Assembly (NCBI GenBank): GCA_018335655.1
Contig: JAGXRX010000014.1
Span: 46,370-110,369, forward strand
Direction of reading: 5' to 3'
Length of the DNA: 64,000 nt
Source of the DNA: Erysipelothrix sp.
GTDB taxonomy: Bacteria > Bacillota_I > Bacilli_A > Erysipelotrichales > Erysipelotrichaceae
Shown: one piece after another, positions 1-7,959 of the stretch
Layout of the letters: the number at the start of each line of letters is the position of its first letter
Numbering within the stretch: the stretch's first letter is position 1
Notes under the pieces: model-generated
Databases searched by the model: none
Seen by the model: only the letters and a program-made list of their open reading frames with translations
Told to the model about the DNA's origin: nothing
Made by a program: the position numbers and the translations under genes

Positions 1-61
1 AAGATTAATTGATTTTTACTAATTAATTGACAAAAGATCAATTTCCATTGAGAGGAATCCT

Positions 62-535
62 ATGATAATTGCAATTGGGCATTACAAACTAGATGTTGAC
101 GTGAGTCGCACAAGAGCAGCTAACTCATTGCTTAAACCACCGAATCAAGAATGTGAATGCGATGTTTGTCAAAACTTTGCACCTTCAATTTCTAAAGCAG
201 ATTCTAAAATATTGGATTTTTTTGAGAGTTTTGGACTTGATCCAAAAAAAGCTTCTGAAGTCATGCAATATGGTCCAGTTAACAATGGCGAAATGTTGTG
301 TGCAGGGTTATTTCATATTGTAGGCGAGATTATTGAACTTAAAGAGAGTAATCGAAATGATAATGTGAAGATTAGTTCTTATGAAATTGATTCAGAAATT
401 ATACTCTCAGAAAGATTCAAAGTAGGATTTACAAGTGATTGCTCTTTAGTTCCAGAAGCATTTCCTAAACCACACTTTCAATTAAATATTACAATTTTAC
501 TACCATGGGTAATGGATTATCCACCTGAAGACTAA
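62..535 (+). CDS. Conserved hypothetical protein with CxCxxC motif
   Basis: A 157-residue soluble protein with no signal peptide or membrane segment. It starts at an ATG preceded by GAGAGGA. A Cys-rich motif, CECDVCQNF (about residues 31-39), is followed by an FFESFGLDP stretch. I recall this arrangement from uncharacterised Bacillota proteins, but I can name no function. The cysteines could bind a metal. It lies 65 bp before the next gene in the same direction. The coding call is firm; the function is unknown. Confidence 0.75.
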   Translation: MIIAIGHYKLDVDVSRTRAANSLLKPPNQECECDVCQNFAPSISKADSKILDFFESFGLDPKKASEVMQYGPVNNGEMLCAGLFHIVGEIIELKESNRNDNVKISSYEIDSEIILSERFKVGFTSDCSLVPEAFPKPHFQLNITILLPWVMDYPPED

Positions 536-600
536 TTACAGAATATTGCAAATGATTTAGCTTTTACTCATAAAGATATCTTCATGGGGAGTAAAAAAAT

Positions 601-1209
601 ATGAAAAAAATCTTTACTATCATCACTATCACTATAGCTATACCTATTGTGCTTATATTTGCGTTAGTCCTCTCATCAGAAGTAATAGGTGATTGGTATT
701 TTGATAAGAATCAATTTGAGATGGCAGAATCATCCTATGCTTTAAGTTACAGCTTTTACAGCAATTTCAGTAGTCTAGAAAAGTTATCTATTTCAGCACG
801 CCTTCTAGATCATTATGAACTTCAAGTAGAATATTTACCTATCTTGCTTAAAGAAGGAAAGGCTAGACTTAGTGATGTTGATTACAATCAGTTTCTAATT
901 GATTATATTACTTCATTGTATTATGTTGGTCGTATAAGTGATTACAAAGTAGAATACCGCGCAAATATACATACATTGAAGCAAACAACAATTGGTCTAC
1001 TTCCACTAGAACCATTGCTTTACGACATCAATGCAACAAACGAAGATTTCATTTGGGCTACAGAAATATGTTATGAGTTACTTAATGGAACCGATAATAA
1101 GCATGTTAAGTCTGTCGTGTATTCAGTACTTTTCGATATCTATTCCAAACTTGGAGATGATCTAAAAGCTCAGGAGATGCTAGAACTATCTGAGAGTGTT
1201 GCGAAATAA
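601..1209 (+). CDS. Membrane-anchored hypothetical protein, possibly TPR-like
   Basis: A 202-residue protein with one N-terminal hydrophobic helix (about residues 4-27), so it is either an uncleaved anchor or a signal sequence, with the rest probably outside the cell. After the helix come helical segments such as FDKNQFEMAESSYALSYSF and, near the end, LFDIYSKLGDDLKAQEMLEL, whose spacing resembles tetratricopeptide repeats. That reading is inference from composition. The start follows GGGGAGTAAAAAAT, a plausible ribosome site. No enzyme motif is visible. Confidence 0.65.
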   Translation: MKKIFTIITITIAIPIVLIFALVLSSEVIGDWYFDKNQFEMAESSYALSYSFYSNFSSLEKLSISARLLDHYELQVEYLPILLKEGKARLSDVDYNQFLIDYITSLYYVGRISDYKVEYRANIHTLKQTTIGLLPLEPLLYDINATNEDFIWATEICYELLNGTDNKHVKSVVYSVLFDIYSKLGDDLKAQEMLELSESVAK

Positions 1210-1361
1210 GTTTATTGATGGTATATAAATAACTTTTCTTATTCATTATTTAATGAGGTTTAGAAATGTGTTGAAAACTAACTATTGTTCAATTCCCTCG
1301 ACGATAAATTGGGGATTAGATAATACTTTACATTTAAAAGTAAAGACATAAAGGAGAAAAA

Positions 1362-1946
1362 ATGCCACAAGAAGAAAACGTATTCCAGTCAAAAGGGATC
1401 CAAGATAATGATTTAATGTCATATTTGCTTGCTTCATATAGAGATAAAAAGATTATTCTTGTTTATACAAATATTGATAGGACGGATTTCTTTTCAGCGG
1501 GAATAGTATCTGAAATATTCGATAATGAGGTTATAATCAACCACTATCTACCAAATGGCAAATATGATGGTTTTATAGTTAAGCAAATATCAAGTATTTA
1601 CAAAGTCATAGCAGAATCAAAATACGTAAAGAAAATAGAAAAACTAAGCGAAATAGAAGAAGTAAAACATGATAAACTACGAAGAATTAAGAACGATGGG
1701 GTTTTAACTTTATTAACGTATGCATATGAAACTAAAAAAGTTGTGAGTATCGAATTATTTGAAAGTGATAATGAAGATGCAGTTGGGTTTGTTACTCAGA
1801 TTAATGATAAATATTGCACTATATCATTACTTAGTGACTACGGAGAAAATGATGGAGTAACGATATTTAATATTGAGGATATTTCACACTTAGCGTGTGA
1901 TTCAGACGATGAATATGTTCTTAAGCAGTTACATGAACATTTGTAG
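1362..1946 (+). CDS. Hypothetical protein with internally duplicated beta-rich domain
   Basis: A 194-residue cytoplasmic protein behind a strong AAAGGAG site. The two halves look alike: residues about 28-85 (KKIILVYTNIDRTDFFSAGI ... VKQISSIYKV) and about 122-182 (KKVVSIELFESDNEDAVGFV ... FNIEDISHLA) share the same strand pattern, joined by a charged helical linker near residues 88-110. I infer a tandem duplication of a small beta-barrel-like domain. I do not recognise the family. A 150-bp gap separates it from the preceding gene. Confidence 0.65.
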   Translation: MPQEENVFQSKGIQDNDLMSYLLASYRDKKIILVYTNIDRTDFFSAGIVSEIFDNEVIINHYLPNGKYDGFIVKQISSIYKVIAESKYVKKIEKLSEIEEVKHDKLRRIKNDGVLTLLTYAYETKKVVSIELFESDNEDAVGFVTQINDKYCTISLLSDYGENDGVTIFNIEDISHLACDSDDEYVLKQLHEHL

Positions 1947-1983
1947 AATACTTGGCGTAAAAACACAATATGATTAGTAAGAA

Positions 1984-2832
1984 TTAAATGCTTTCTCTAA
2001 CCCAAGTAAATGCGTAGTACATATTTAAAGGTAGTTCACTAAAAGGATTTAGGTCAAAACTAAACTGACCATTAATACCTACTTCTTTCATAGCTAAGTC
2101 AAAATGAGCTGCCGCAATACCGATATCAATTCTTTGAATATCATATGGGAATACCTGGCTATAGCCAGGTTCTTTATATTCAAAGAAATGGAAATTATTA
2201 TTCTCTATCACAATTCTCCAAGGTTGCTTATTTGAAGCAGATGGTCCTAAGCGAATCATTTCTAAGGCAAAAGCATAGTCATTTGCTGTGTTTTGTCTTA
2301 GTGATGTATTAAAGTCATTTAAAAAGAATAACTGATCCCATGGTTTTCGCTTATCAGCATTAATGATTTTTCTCATTGCGATTTCAGTTACGTGTCGAGT
2401 GGGTTGTGCATAACCAATAGGAGTAATCGCTGGAAACATCTCATCACTTTCAATGTTCATAACTTTTGAAAATCCTTTGCGATCAAAAGTTCCACCTAAC
2501 CAACAAGTACCAAGACCTAGATGCGCTAAATATAGAATTAATACTTCCATTTCATAACCGAGGGCTTCTAAAGAATAAGGTTCTAGTTTTATACTTGCAC
2601 CAATGTATTGACTTGCCCCTTTAATGACACCATAAGTTCCAAGTTTTTGAGGTTGCTGTGTGTCATTAAAGTTTAGAAAGTGATACTTAACTTTCACATT
2701 AAATGGATTACTAAGATTTTGAATGAAGTTCTTAATATTAATAATTGTTTCTTCATTAATGGATTGTGAGGTGTAGTTTCTAACACTAACTCGCTTACTA
2801 ATAGTATCTTTCACATCAAATAGATTGTTCAT
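1984..2832 (-). CDS. Nitroreductase family protein
   Basis: A 282-residue protein of the flavin-dependent nitroreductase superfamily. It opens with the family signature SKRVSVRNYTSQSINEE (residues 13-29), and carries LGLGTCWLGGTFDR near residue 107 and RLGPSASNKQPWRIVI near residue 195. The last is the FMN-binding region of the longer 'TM nitroreductase' group, in which one chain holds both halves of the fold. The expected role is NAD(P)H-dependent reduction of quinones or nitro compounds; the substrate is unknown. On the reverse strand an AAGGAG site precedes the ATG at 2832. It appears to be monocistronic. Confidence 0.85.
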   Translation of the reverse strand: MNNLFDVKDTISKRVSVRNYTSQSINEETIINIKNFIQNLSNPFNVKVKYHFLNFNDTQQPQKLGTYGVIKGASQYIGASIKLEPYSLEALGYEMEVLILYLAHLGLGTCWLGGTFDRKGFSKVMNIESDEMFPAITPIGYAQPTRHVTEIAMRKIINADKRKPWDQLFFLNDFNTSLRQNTANDYAFALEMIRLGPSASNKQPWRIVIENNNFHFFEYKEPGYSQVFPYDIQRIDIGIAAAHFDLAMKEVGINGQFSFDLNPFSELPLNMYYAFTWVRESI

Positions 2833-3253
2833 TTTTAACTCCTTTATGAGTTTATATCTTTTTCATTGTCTATTTCTATTCTATCACTAATATGATTCCG
2901 AATATTATCTTTAACTATTAATTCTAGTTAGTCTCGAAACACTCCAAATTGAGTTTCTCCTCATAGACCATTTACCAAAGCAACCAATGGATTAAGTTCA
3001 TTGAATTAAATACTAAAGTATCTTTTTATCATATTTCGATAAAAAATGCTAAAATCCACAATTATTGGATTGCGTTGATTTAACGTTATCTACCACACCA
3101 AAAGATGCAAAAACATAGGGATGATACTTATAATAAACAGTACACTTTGTAAATATATGTGTAACAGGATGAATGACCGGTATAGTTTTATATATATGTT
3201 ATAGTTTTTACATACATATAAATGAATAAATTTATAAGTAAAAGGAGATTAGT
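2833..3253. other. 421-bp intergenic region between divergent genes
   Basis: This gap separates the reverse nitroreductase gene from the sulfur operon. It holds an AT-only inverted repeat at 3023-3045 (TTTTTATC, 7-nt loop, GATAAAAA) and a 9-nt direct repeat TATAGTTTT at 3181 and 3200, just upstream of the operon's AAAGGAG site. The direct repeats may be part of a promoter or operator. I find no further ORF, RNA gene or recognised riboswitch here. Confidence 0.4.
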
Positions 3254-4606
3254 ATGTACTTTAAAAAAATTGAAACAGAAGGTCTTGCACATTATTCGTA
3301 CATGATTGGGGAAGGTGATGAAATTGCCGTAATCGATCCAATGAGAGATGTTGAAGTGTACATGCATGAGGCTAGAAAAGCTGGGAAGAGAATTAAATAC
3401 ATTCTAGAAACTCATCGAAATGAAGATTACATTAGTGGGTCAAGAGAATTAGCACATTATACTGACGCAATGGTTTATATCTCTGATCATGAAGATTTAG
3501 GACACGTGTATGGTAAAAAGATTAGAGATGGTTTTGAACTTGAAGTTGGATCACTTACCCTTAGAGCAATTCACACACCAGGTCATACTTTAGGGCATTT
3601 AAGTTTTGCGTTATATGAAGAAGATAAAACAAAAGCATACATGGTTTTCTCAGGAGACAGTTTGTTTATGGGTGACTTTGGAAGAACTGACTTTTATGGT
3701 GAAGAAAATCTAATTAAAATGACAGAGCATATGTATAAAACTGTATTTGAAAAATTACTACCACTAGGAGATCATGTCCTTTTATGTCCCGCACATGGTG
3801 CAGGATCGGCATGTGGAGATTCTTTAGATGATCGACCTTACTCATCCTTAGGATATGAAAAAGCAACAAACAAACTTTTAAAAGTAAAATCTAAAGAAGA
3901 ATTTGTAAAGAAATTTGCAAGTATGAGAGATCGACCAAACTACTTTGAACATATGAAAGTCTTAAATGTAAAAGGAACTGATTATGTTGGTAATACCGTT
4001 GCACTAAATACATTGACGGTTAAAGAAATTGTAAAAATGAAGGATGATGTATTGCTACTGGATGCTAGAACTAAAGAAGGTTTTATTGGTGGTCATATCC
4101 CAGGATCTGTATACCTTCCAAAGAATAACCTAATTAGTTTTATGGGATCGTCTTATCCTGTAGATAGCAAATTAGTCTTCCTAATTGATAAAGAAATGGG
4201 AGAGATGGAAGAAATTTACTGGTACTGTCGCAGAATTGGTTTTGACAACATTATAGGATACTTGCCAGATAGTATTGAAATGTGGCAAGAAAATGGTCAT
4301 AAGATCGAACAGCTTCCGACCATCTCAGCAAAAAAATACAAGAAAATGAAAAAAGATAATGACTTCATCCTCTTGGATATTAGAAACATTGATGAAATGG
4401 AAAAAGAAGATCCAGATGAAAATAAAATGAGTATATCATTTACGACTTTATTTGAAGACTTTAATAAGTTAAATAAAGATAAGACAATATACGTTCTTTG
4501 CGCTTCTGGTAACAGAGCAACAACCGCAACTTCGTTTTTAAGATTAAAAGGATTTAATGCGGTTGTGATAACTGGTGGAGCAGAAATGTACAGAAATTTT
4601 GTATGA
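3254..4606 (+). CDS. MBL-fold hydrolase fused to two rhodanese domains
   Basis: A 450-residue fusion related to persulfide dioxygenase/CstB-type proteins of sulfane-sulfur metabolism. Residues 1-235 form a metallo-beta-lactamase fold with HTPGHTLGH, SGDSLF and CPAHG, but the usual HxHxDH metal motif is replaced by H54-R-N-E-D58-Y59, so two metal ligands differ. The first rhodanese domain (about 250-355) lacks a catalytic cysteine. The second (about 360-450) has a canonical loop CASGNR with Cys416. I infer handling of persulfide or other reduced sulfur rather than classical dioxygenation. It is the first gene of a four-gene operon with sulfur transporters and has a strong AAAGGAG site. Confidence 0.85.
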   Translation: MYFKKIETEGLAHYSYMIGEGDEIAVIDPMRDVEVYMHEARKAGKRIKYILETHRNEDYISGSRELAHYTDAMVYISDHEDLGHVYGKKIRDGFELEVGSLTLRAIHTPGHTLGHLSFALYEEDKTKAYMVFSGDSLFMGDFGRTDFYGEENLIKMTEHMYKTVFEKLLPLGDHVLLCPAHGAGSACGDSLDDRPYSSLGYEKATNKLLKVKSKEEFVKKFASMRDRPNYFEHMKVLNVKGTDYVGNTVALNTLTVKEIVKMKDDVLLLDARTKEGFIGGHIPGSVYLPKNNLISFMGSSYPVDSKLVFLIDKEMGEMEEIYWYCRRIGFDNIIGYLPDSIEMWQENGHKIEQLPTISAKKYKKMKKDNDFILLDIRNIDEMEKEDPDENKMSISFTTLFEDFNKLNKDKTIYVLCASGNRATTATSFLRLKGFNAVVITGGAEMYRNFV

Positions 4607-4644
4607 GTATGAACTAGTTTGCACTAGAGCACAGTAGGTAAGCT

Positions 4645-6432
4645 ATGAACATGGATGTGATCATTGTATTTGTCATATTAGTTGCAGCAATGATTATGTT
4701 TTCCACGGAGAGAATAAGAAATGACGTGGCATCGATAATCATAATGCTTTCTTTAGCATGGACAAAAGTTATCGACATTGATCAAGTCTTTATTGGTTTT
4801 TCATCAAATGCGGTCATCGCTATTATCGGTGTCATGATTATTGGTTATGGAATAGAAAAAACAGGCATCATGAACGATTTAGCCAATATGATTATTCAAA
4901 AGGTTGGGTCTAAAGAAAATATTATTGTAGCAACGATAATGGCTTTAACCGGAGTAATATCATCGTTTTTGCAAAACATCGGTGCAGTAGCTTTATTCTT
5001 ACCAGCAGTTAAAAAAATAAGTAGCAAATCAGGGGTCAATTCACAACGACTCATTATGCCAATGGCTTTCTCTGGAATTCTTGGAGGAACGCTTACTTTG
5101 GTTGCTTCAGGTCCACTTATAATCCTAAACGATTTACTTTCGGAAGGTGGACTTGAGGCATATGGTATGTTTAGTGTAACTCCTATTGGTATAGGACTTC
5201 TAATAACAGGGATATTGTATTTTTTCTTCTTTTCAAAGATTGTCTTACCAAGTAAAGATAAAGAAGCTAACACAAGTGTGGATAAACTCTCAGACATTTA
5301 TGATCTTCCTAATAAAATATATGAAGTAGATATTGAGAGTAACAATGAGCTTGTTGGAAAAACCATTGAAGAACTTAACATATGGAATGAATATGGAATT
5401 CATATACTAGCAATTTCAGAATCAGACAGTAAAGTCTATATACCGTGGCGTGAAACCACATTTAAACAAGGACAAACCTTAGCACTATTTGGTGAAGAAG
5501 AAGAGATTGATAAGTTTTTCAATACCTTTGACATGAAACCTAAAGAACACTTGGTTGTCTTTAAAGAACTTAGTGATGATGAGGAAGCAGGATTCGCGGA
5601 AATCATACTCCTTTCTGATTCGAGTCTAAGAGGTAAAACCTTAAAAGAAATTGCACTGAGGAAAAACTACAAGATTGAACCTATTATCTATTTTGATAAT
5701 GATGCTAAGCGTTTGTCCTTTGTGGATTGGCAACTCCAACCAGGACTTAAGGTTATTGTCTTTGGTCGGTGGGCAGATCTTGCGCGACTTAAAGAATCAA
5801 AAGAATTTGTGGTCATTAGTCAGATAAAAACTCCTGAAAGTAACTCAAGAGCAAACAAAAAGATTCCTGCTTTAATAATTCTAGCAGGAGCAATTGTTTC
5901 GATACTATTTGGGGTACCACTACCAGTGAGTTTTCTTACTGCAGCTATCCTAATGCTCTTCACAAAAGTTATTCTCAAGGAAGAATTATACAAAGCCATT
6001 GATTGGAAGACGGTCTTCTTACTTGCAGGATTAATACCTTTAGGTATTGCCTTTGATCAAAGTGGTGCAGCAAGTCTTGTGGCGGAAACAATCATAAGTA
6101 TCATTGAGTCATGGCCTGTTCCATTAATCTTACTTGCAATAGGTTTAATAACATCTTTCTTTTCACTATTTATGTCAAATGTTGCCGCTACGGTGTTACT
6201 AGTGCCATTAATCTTAATAATGGGAGAGAGCTTTGGTCTTGATCCTCGAGGTCTTGCACTATTTGTGGCAGTGACAGCTTCAAATTCATTTATATTACCA
6301 ACTCATCAAGTGAATGCGTATGTTATGACAGCGGGTAATTATAAGAATTCAGATTTCATCAAAGCGGGAGGAATCATGAGTATACTCTTTCTTCTTGTGT
6401 CAACCGCGATTATCTACTTGCTTTATATTTAA
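4645..6432 (+). CDS. SLC13/DASS-type permease with two TrkA-C domains
   Basis: A 595-residue membrane transporter. About six N-terminal helices (1-200) are followed by two cytoplasmic TrkA-C (RCK_C) domains (about 222-292 and 317-388) and a second membrane block (405-595) containing the ASNSFILPTHQVNAYV signature of the family. Such proteins move sulfate, sulfonates or other anions with cations. The operon context (rhodanese fusion before it, YeeE/YedE pair after it) points to a sulfur compound, but the substrate cannot be read from sequence. The ribosome site is weak (AGTAGGTAAG). Confidence 0.8.
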   Translation: MNMDVIIVFVILVAAMIMFSTERIRNDVASIIIMLSLAWTKVIDIDQVFIGFSSNAVIAIIGVMIIGYGIEKTGIMNDLANMIIQKVGSKENIIVATIMALTGVISSFLQNIGAVALFLPAVKKISSKSGVNSQRLIMPMAFSGILGGTLTLVASGPLIILNDLLSEGGLEAYGMFSVTPIGIGLLITGILYFFFFSKIVLPSKDKEANTSVDKLSDIYDLPNKIYEVDIESNNELVGKTIEELNIWNEYGIHILAISESDSKVYIPWRETTFKQGQTLALFGEEEEIDKFFNTFDMKPKEHLVVFKELSDDEEAGFAEIILLSDSSLRGKTLKEIALRKNYKIEPIIYFDNDAKRLSFVDWQLQPGLKVIVFGRWADLARLKESKEFVVISQIKTPESNSRANKKIPALIILAGAIVSILFGVPLPVSFLTAAILMLFTKVILKEELYKAIDWKTVFLLAGLIPLGIAFDQSGAASLVAETIISIIESWPVPLILLAIGLITSFFSLFMSNVAATVLLVPLILIMGESFGLDPRGLALFVAVTASNSFILPTHQVNAYVMTAGNYKNSDFIKAGGIMSILFLLVSTAIIYLLYI

Positions 6433-6457
6433 AACTTCTTTGAAAGGAGGATAATTA

Positions 6458-6970
6458 ATGAATTTCTTAACATTTGAAATGTGGTCACCTTATGTTGTGG
6501 GTGTGCTCATTGGCCTTCTAAATCTTGGTTCAATGCTAGTTTCTAAAAAACCATTAGGTGCATCCACAAGTTTTATGAAAATAGGTGGAATTGGCTTTGG
6601 TTTATTCAATAAAGAAAAAGTTGAATCGAACGAGTACTATCAAAAAAATGAACTTGAACTTGACTGGGGTATTTTGCTGATTGTGGGTATTATCATTGGT
6701 GCTTTCATATCTTCAATCTTATCAGGTAGTTTCAGTCTTACTGCTGTTCCAACAATGTGGGCAACTGAGATTTCGGATAGTGTTTTTCTAAGATTTCTTA
6801 TAGCACTTATTGGGGGTCTATTTCTTGGAGTTGGATCAAGATGGGCTTCAGGGTGTACTAGTGGCCATGGAATAAGCGGTACAAGTCTTTTATCAGTTAT
6901 TAGTTGGGTGGCATCAATAGCTTTCTTTATTGGTGGAATTGTGGTTGCCTTTCTAATCTATGGAATGTAG
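6458..6970 (+). CDS. YeeE/YedE family half-transporter (PmpA-like)
   Basis: A 170-residue membrane protein with four predicted helices and the family motif SRWASGCTSGHGISG (about residues 127-141). In YeeE/TsuA thiosulfate channels and the PmpA/PmpB split form, this conserved cysteine takes part in relay of the sulfur compound. Here the transporter is split into two genes, this one being the GCTSGHG half. It begins 25 bp after the SLC13 gene with a strong AAAGGAGG site. The family assignment is firm; the exact sulfur substrate is inference. Confidence 0.85.
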   Translation: MNFLTFEMWSPYVVGVLIGLLNLGSMLVSKKPLGASTSFMKIGGIGFGLFNKEKVESNEYYQKNELELDWGILLIVGIIIGAFISSILSGSFSLTAVPTMWATEISDSVFLRFLIALIGGLFLGVGSRWASGCTSGHGISGTSLLSVISWVASIAFFIGGIVVAFLIYGM

Positions 6971-6981
6971 AGGGAAACTCA

Positions 6982-7524
6982 ATGAAAAACACTAAAAGAT
7001 TAATGCAAGGATTATTGATAGGGTTACTGTTTGGCTTTCTTCTTCAAAAGGGAGGAGTTGCGAATTACAATATCATCATGGGACAACTTAGACTCACTGA
7101 TTTCACTGTAATTAAAATTATATTTACTGCAATCATTGTAGGCATGTTAGGAGTGAGTTACTTGTTTCCTAAAGGATTGGTTTCTGTTAAGACCAAAGCT
7201 GGTTCTATAAAGAATGCAATCATTGGTGGCCTACTATTTGGTGCTGGTTTTGGACTTCTTGGATATTGTCCAGGAACCATTGCTGGGGCAGTAGGAACCG
7301 GTGCATTGGATGCAATTACAGGTGGGTTTATTGGGATTATTCTAGGTACAGTTCTCTATGCAAATATGTTTAAAACATTAAAAGATAAAGGAATTCATAC
7401 AACTGATAAATACAGTGAATTCAGTCTATTCCACAAGATACCTGGCAATCCATTTAGATACACTCTGCCTATTAGTGCAGTTCTTGTAGTTGTCTTGCTT
7501 GTAATCGAGTCTGTAGGACTTTAG
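6982..7524 (+). CDS. YeeE/YedE family half-transporter (PmpB-like)
   Basis: A 180-residue membrane protein, partner of the preceding gene, with the complementary motif GYCPGTIAGAVGTG. I place the start at the ATG at 6982, behind AGGGAAACTCA and 11 bp after the preceding stop, because an upstream extension in this frame would overlap the preceding gene by 67 bp without its own ribosome site. Together the two halves should build one YeeE-type channel for thiosulfate or a related sulfur species. It is the last gene of the operon; hairpins follow. Confidence 0.85.
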   Translation: MKNTKRLMQGLLIGLLFGFLLQKGGVANYNIIMGQLRLTDFTVIKIIFTAIIVGMLGVSYLFPKGLVSVKTKAGSIKNAIIGGLLFGAGFGLLGYCPGTIAGAVGTGALDAITGGFIGIILGTVLYANMFKTLKDKGIHTTDKYSEFSLFHKIPGNPFRYTLPISAVLVVVLLVIESVGL

Positions 7525-7959
7525 TTATATAACCACTAGGTTTAAAGATCATTTTTGATTAGTCGTTGATTATTTACTTTAGGTATCTAAGGTATAGGTA
7601 GGGGGATTGGTAGTCTTCTCTCATCCATACCTTTATGATATAGAAACCATAGGATCAAACCTATGGTTTTGTGCTTTTATAATGTTTTATGGTAAGTGAA
7701 ATGATGATATTTCATAAAGACTTGATGAGTGACTTAAGCAAATTATTGTTAAATTAACAACTTGTATCACAATTAAATCAAAGAAATCATTCAATTCAAA
7801 ACTCAGTTTAATCACTGAAATAACCAAATTATATCAATTAACCCCAATTTGAATGCAATCACCCCAAAAACGGTTAAAGATACTAGATTTTGATAAAGTA
7901 GGGATTGTAAAAATGTGATGTTTTGCACAAAATTTCAAAAAGGATGGAGGGTAAACCTA
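7525..7959. other. 435-bp intergenic region with hairpins and phased direct repeats
   Basis: Contains a long-loop inverted repeat (AAGGTAT at 7589-7595, ATACCTT at 7627-7633), then the terminator at 7644-7669, then an AT-rich stretch. Close to the next gene lie direct repeats ACCCCAA at 7841 and 7861, exactly 20 bp apart, with a weaker copy (AACCAAA) at 7822. This phasing suits a dimeric activator binding one helix face upstream of the surface-protein gene. No convincing -35 box follows the repeats. Confidence 0.4.
7644..7669 (+). terminator. Terminator of the sulfur operon
   Basis: Perfect 10-bp stem AAACCATAGG/CCTATGGTTT with a 6-nt loop, followed by TTGTGCTTTTAT. A near-identical hairpin follows the next gene at 10593. 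Confidence 0.75.

Noticed and set aside
4896..5297. Reverse-strand ORF of 133 codons inside the SLC13-type transporter gene
   Set aside because: It is antisense to a clear membrane protein, has hydrophobic-complement composition and no ribosome site.
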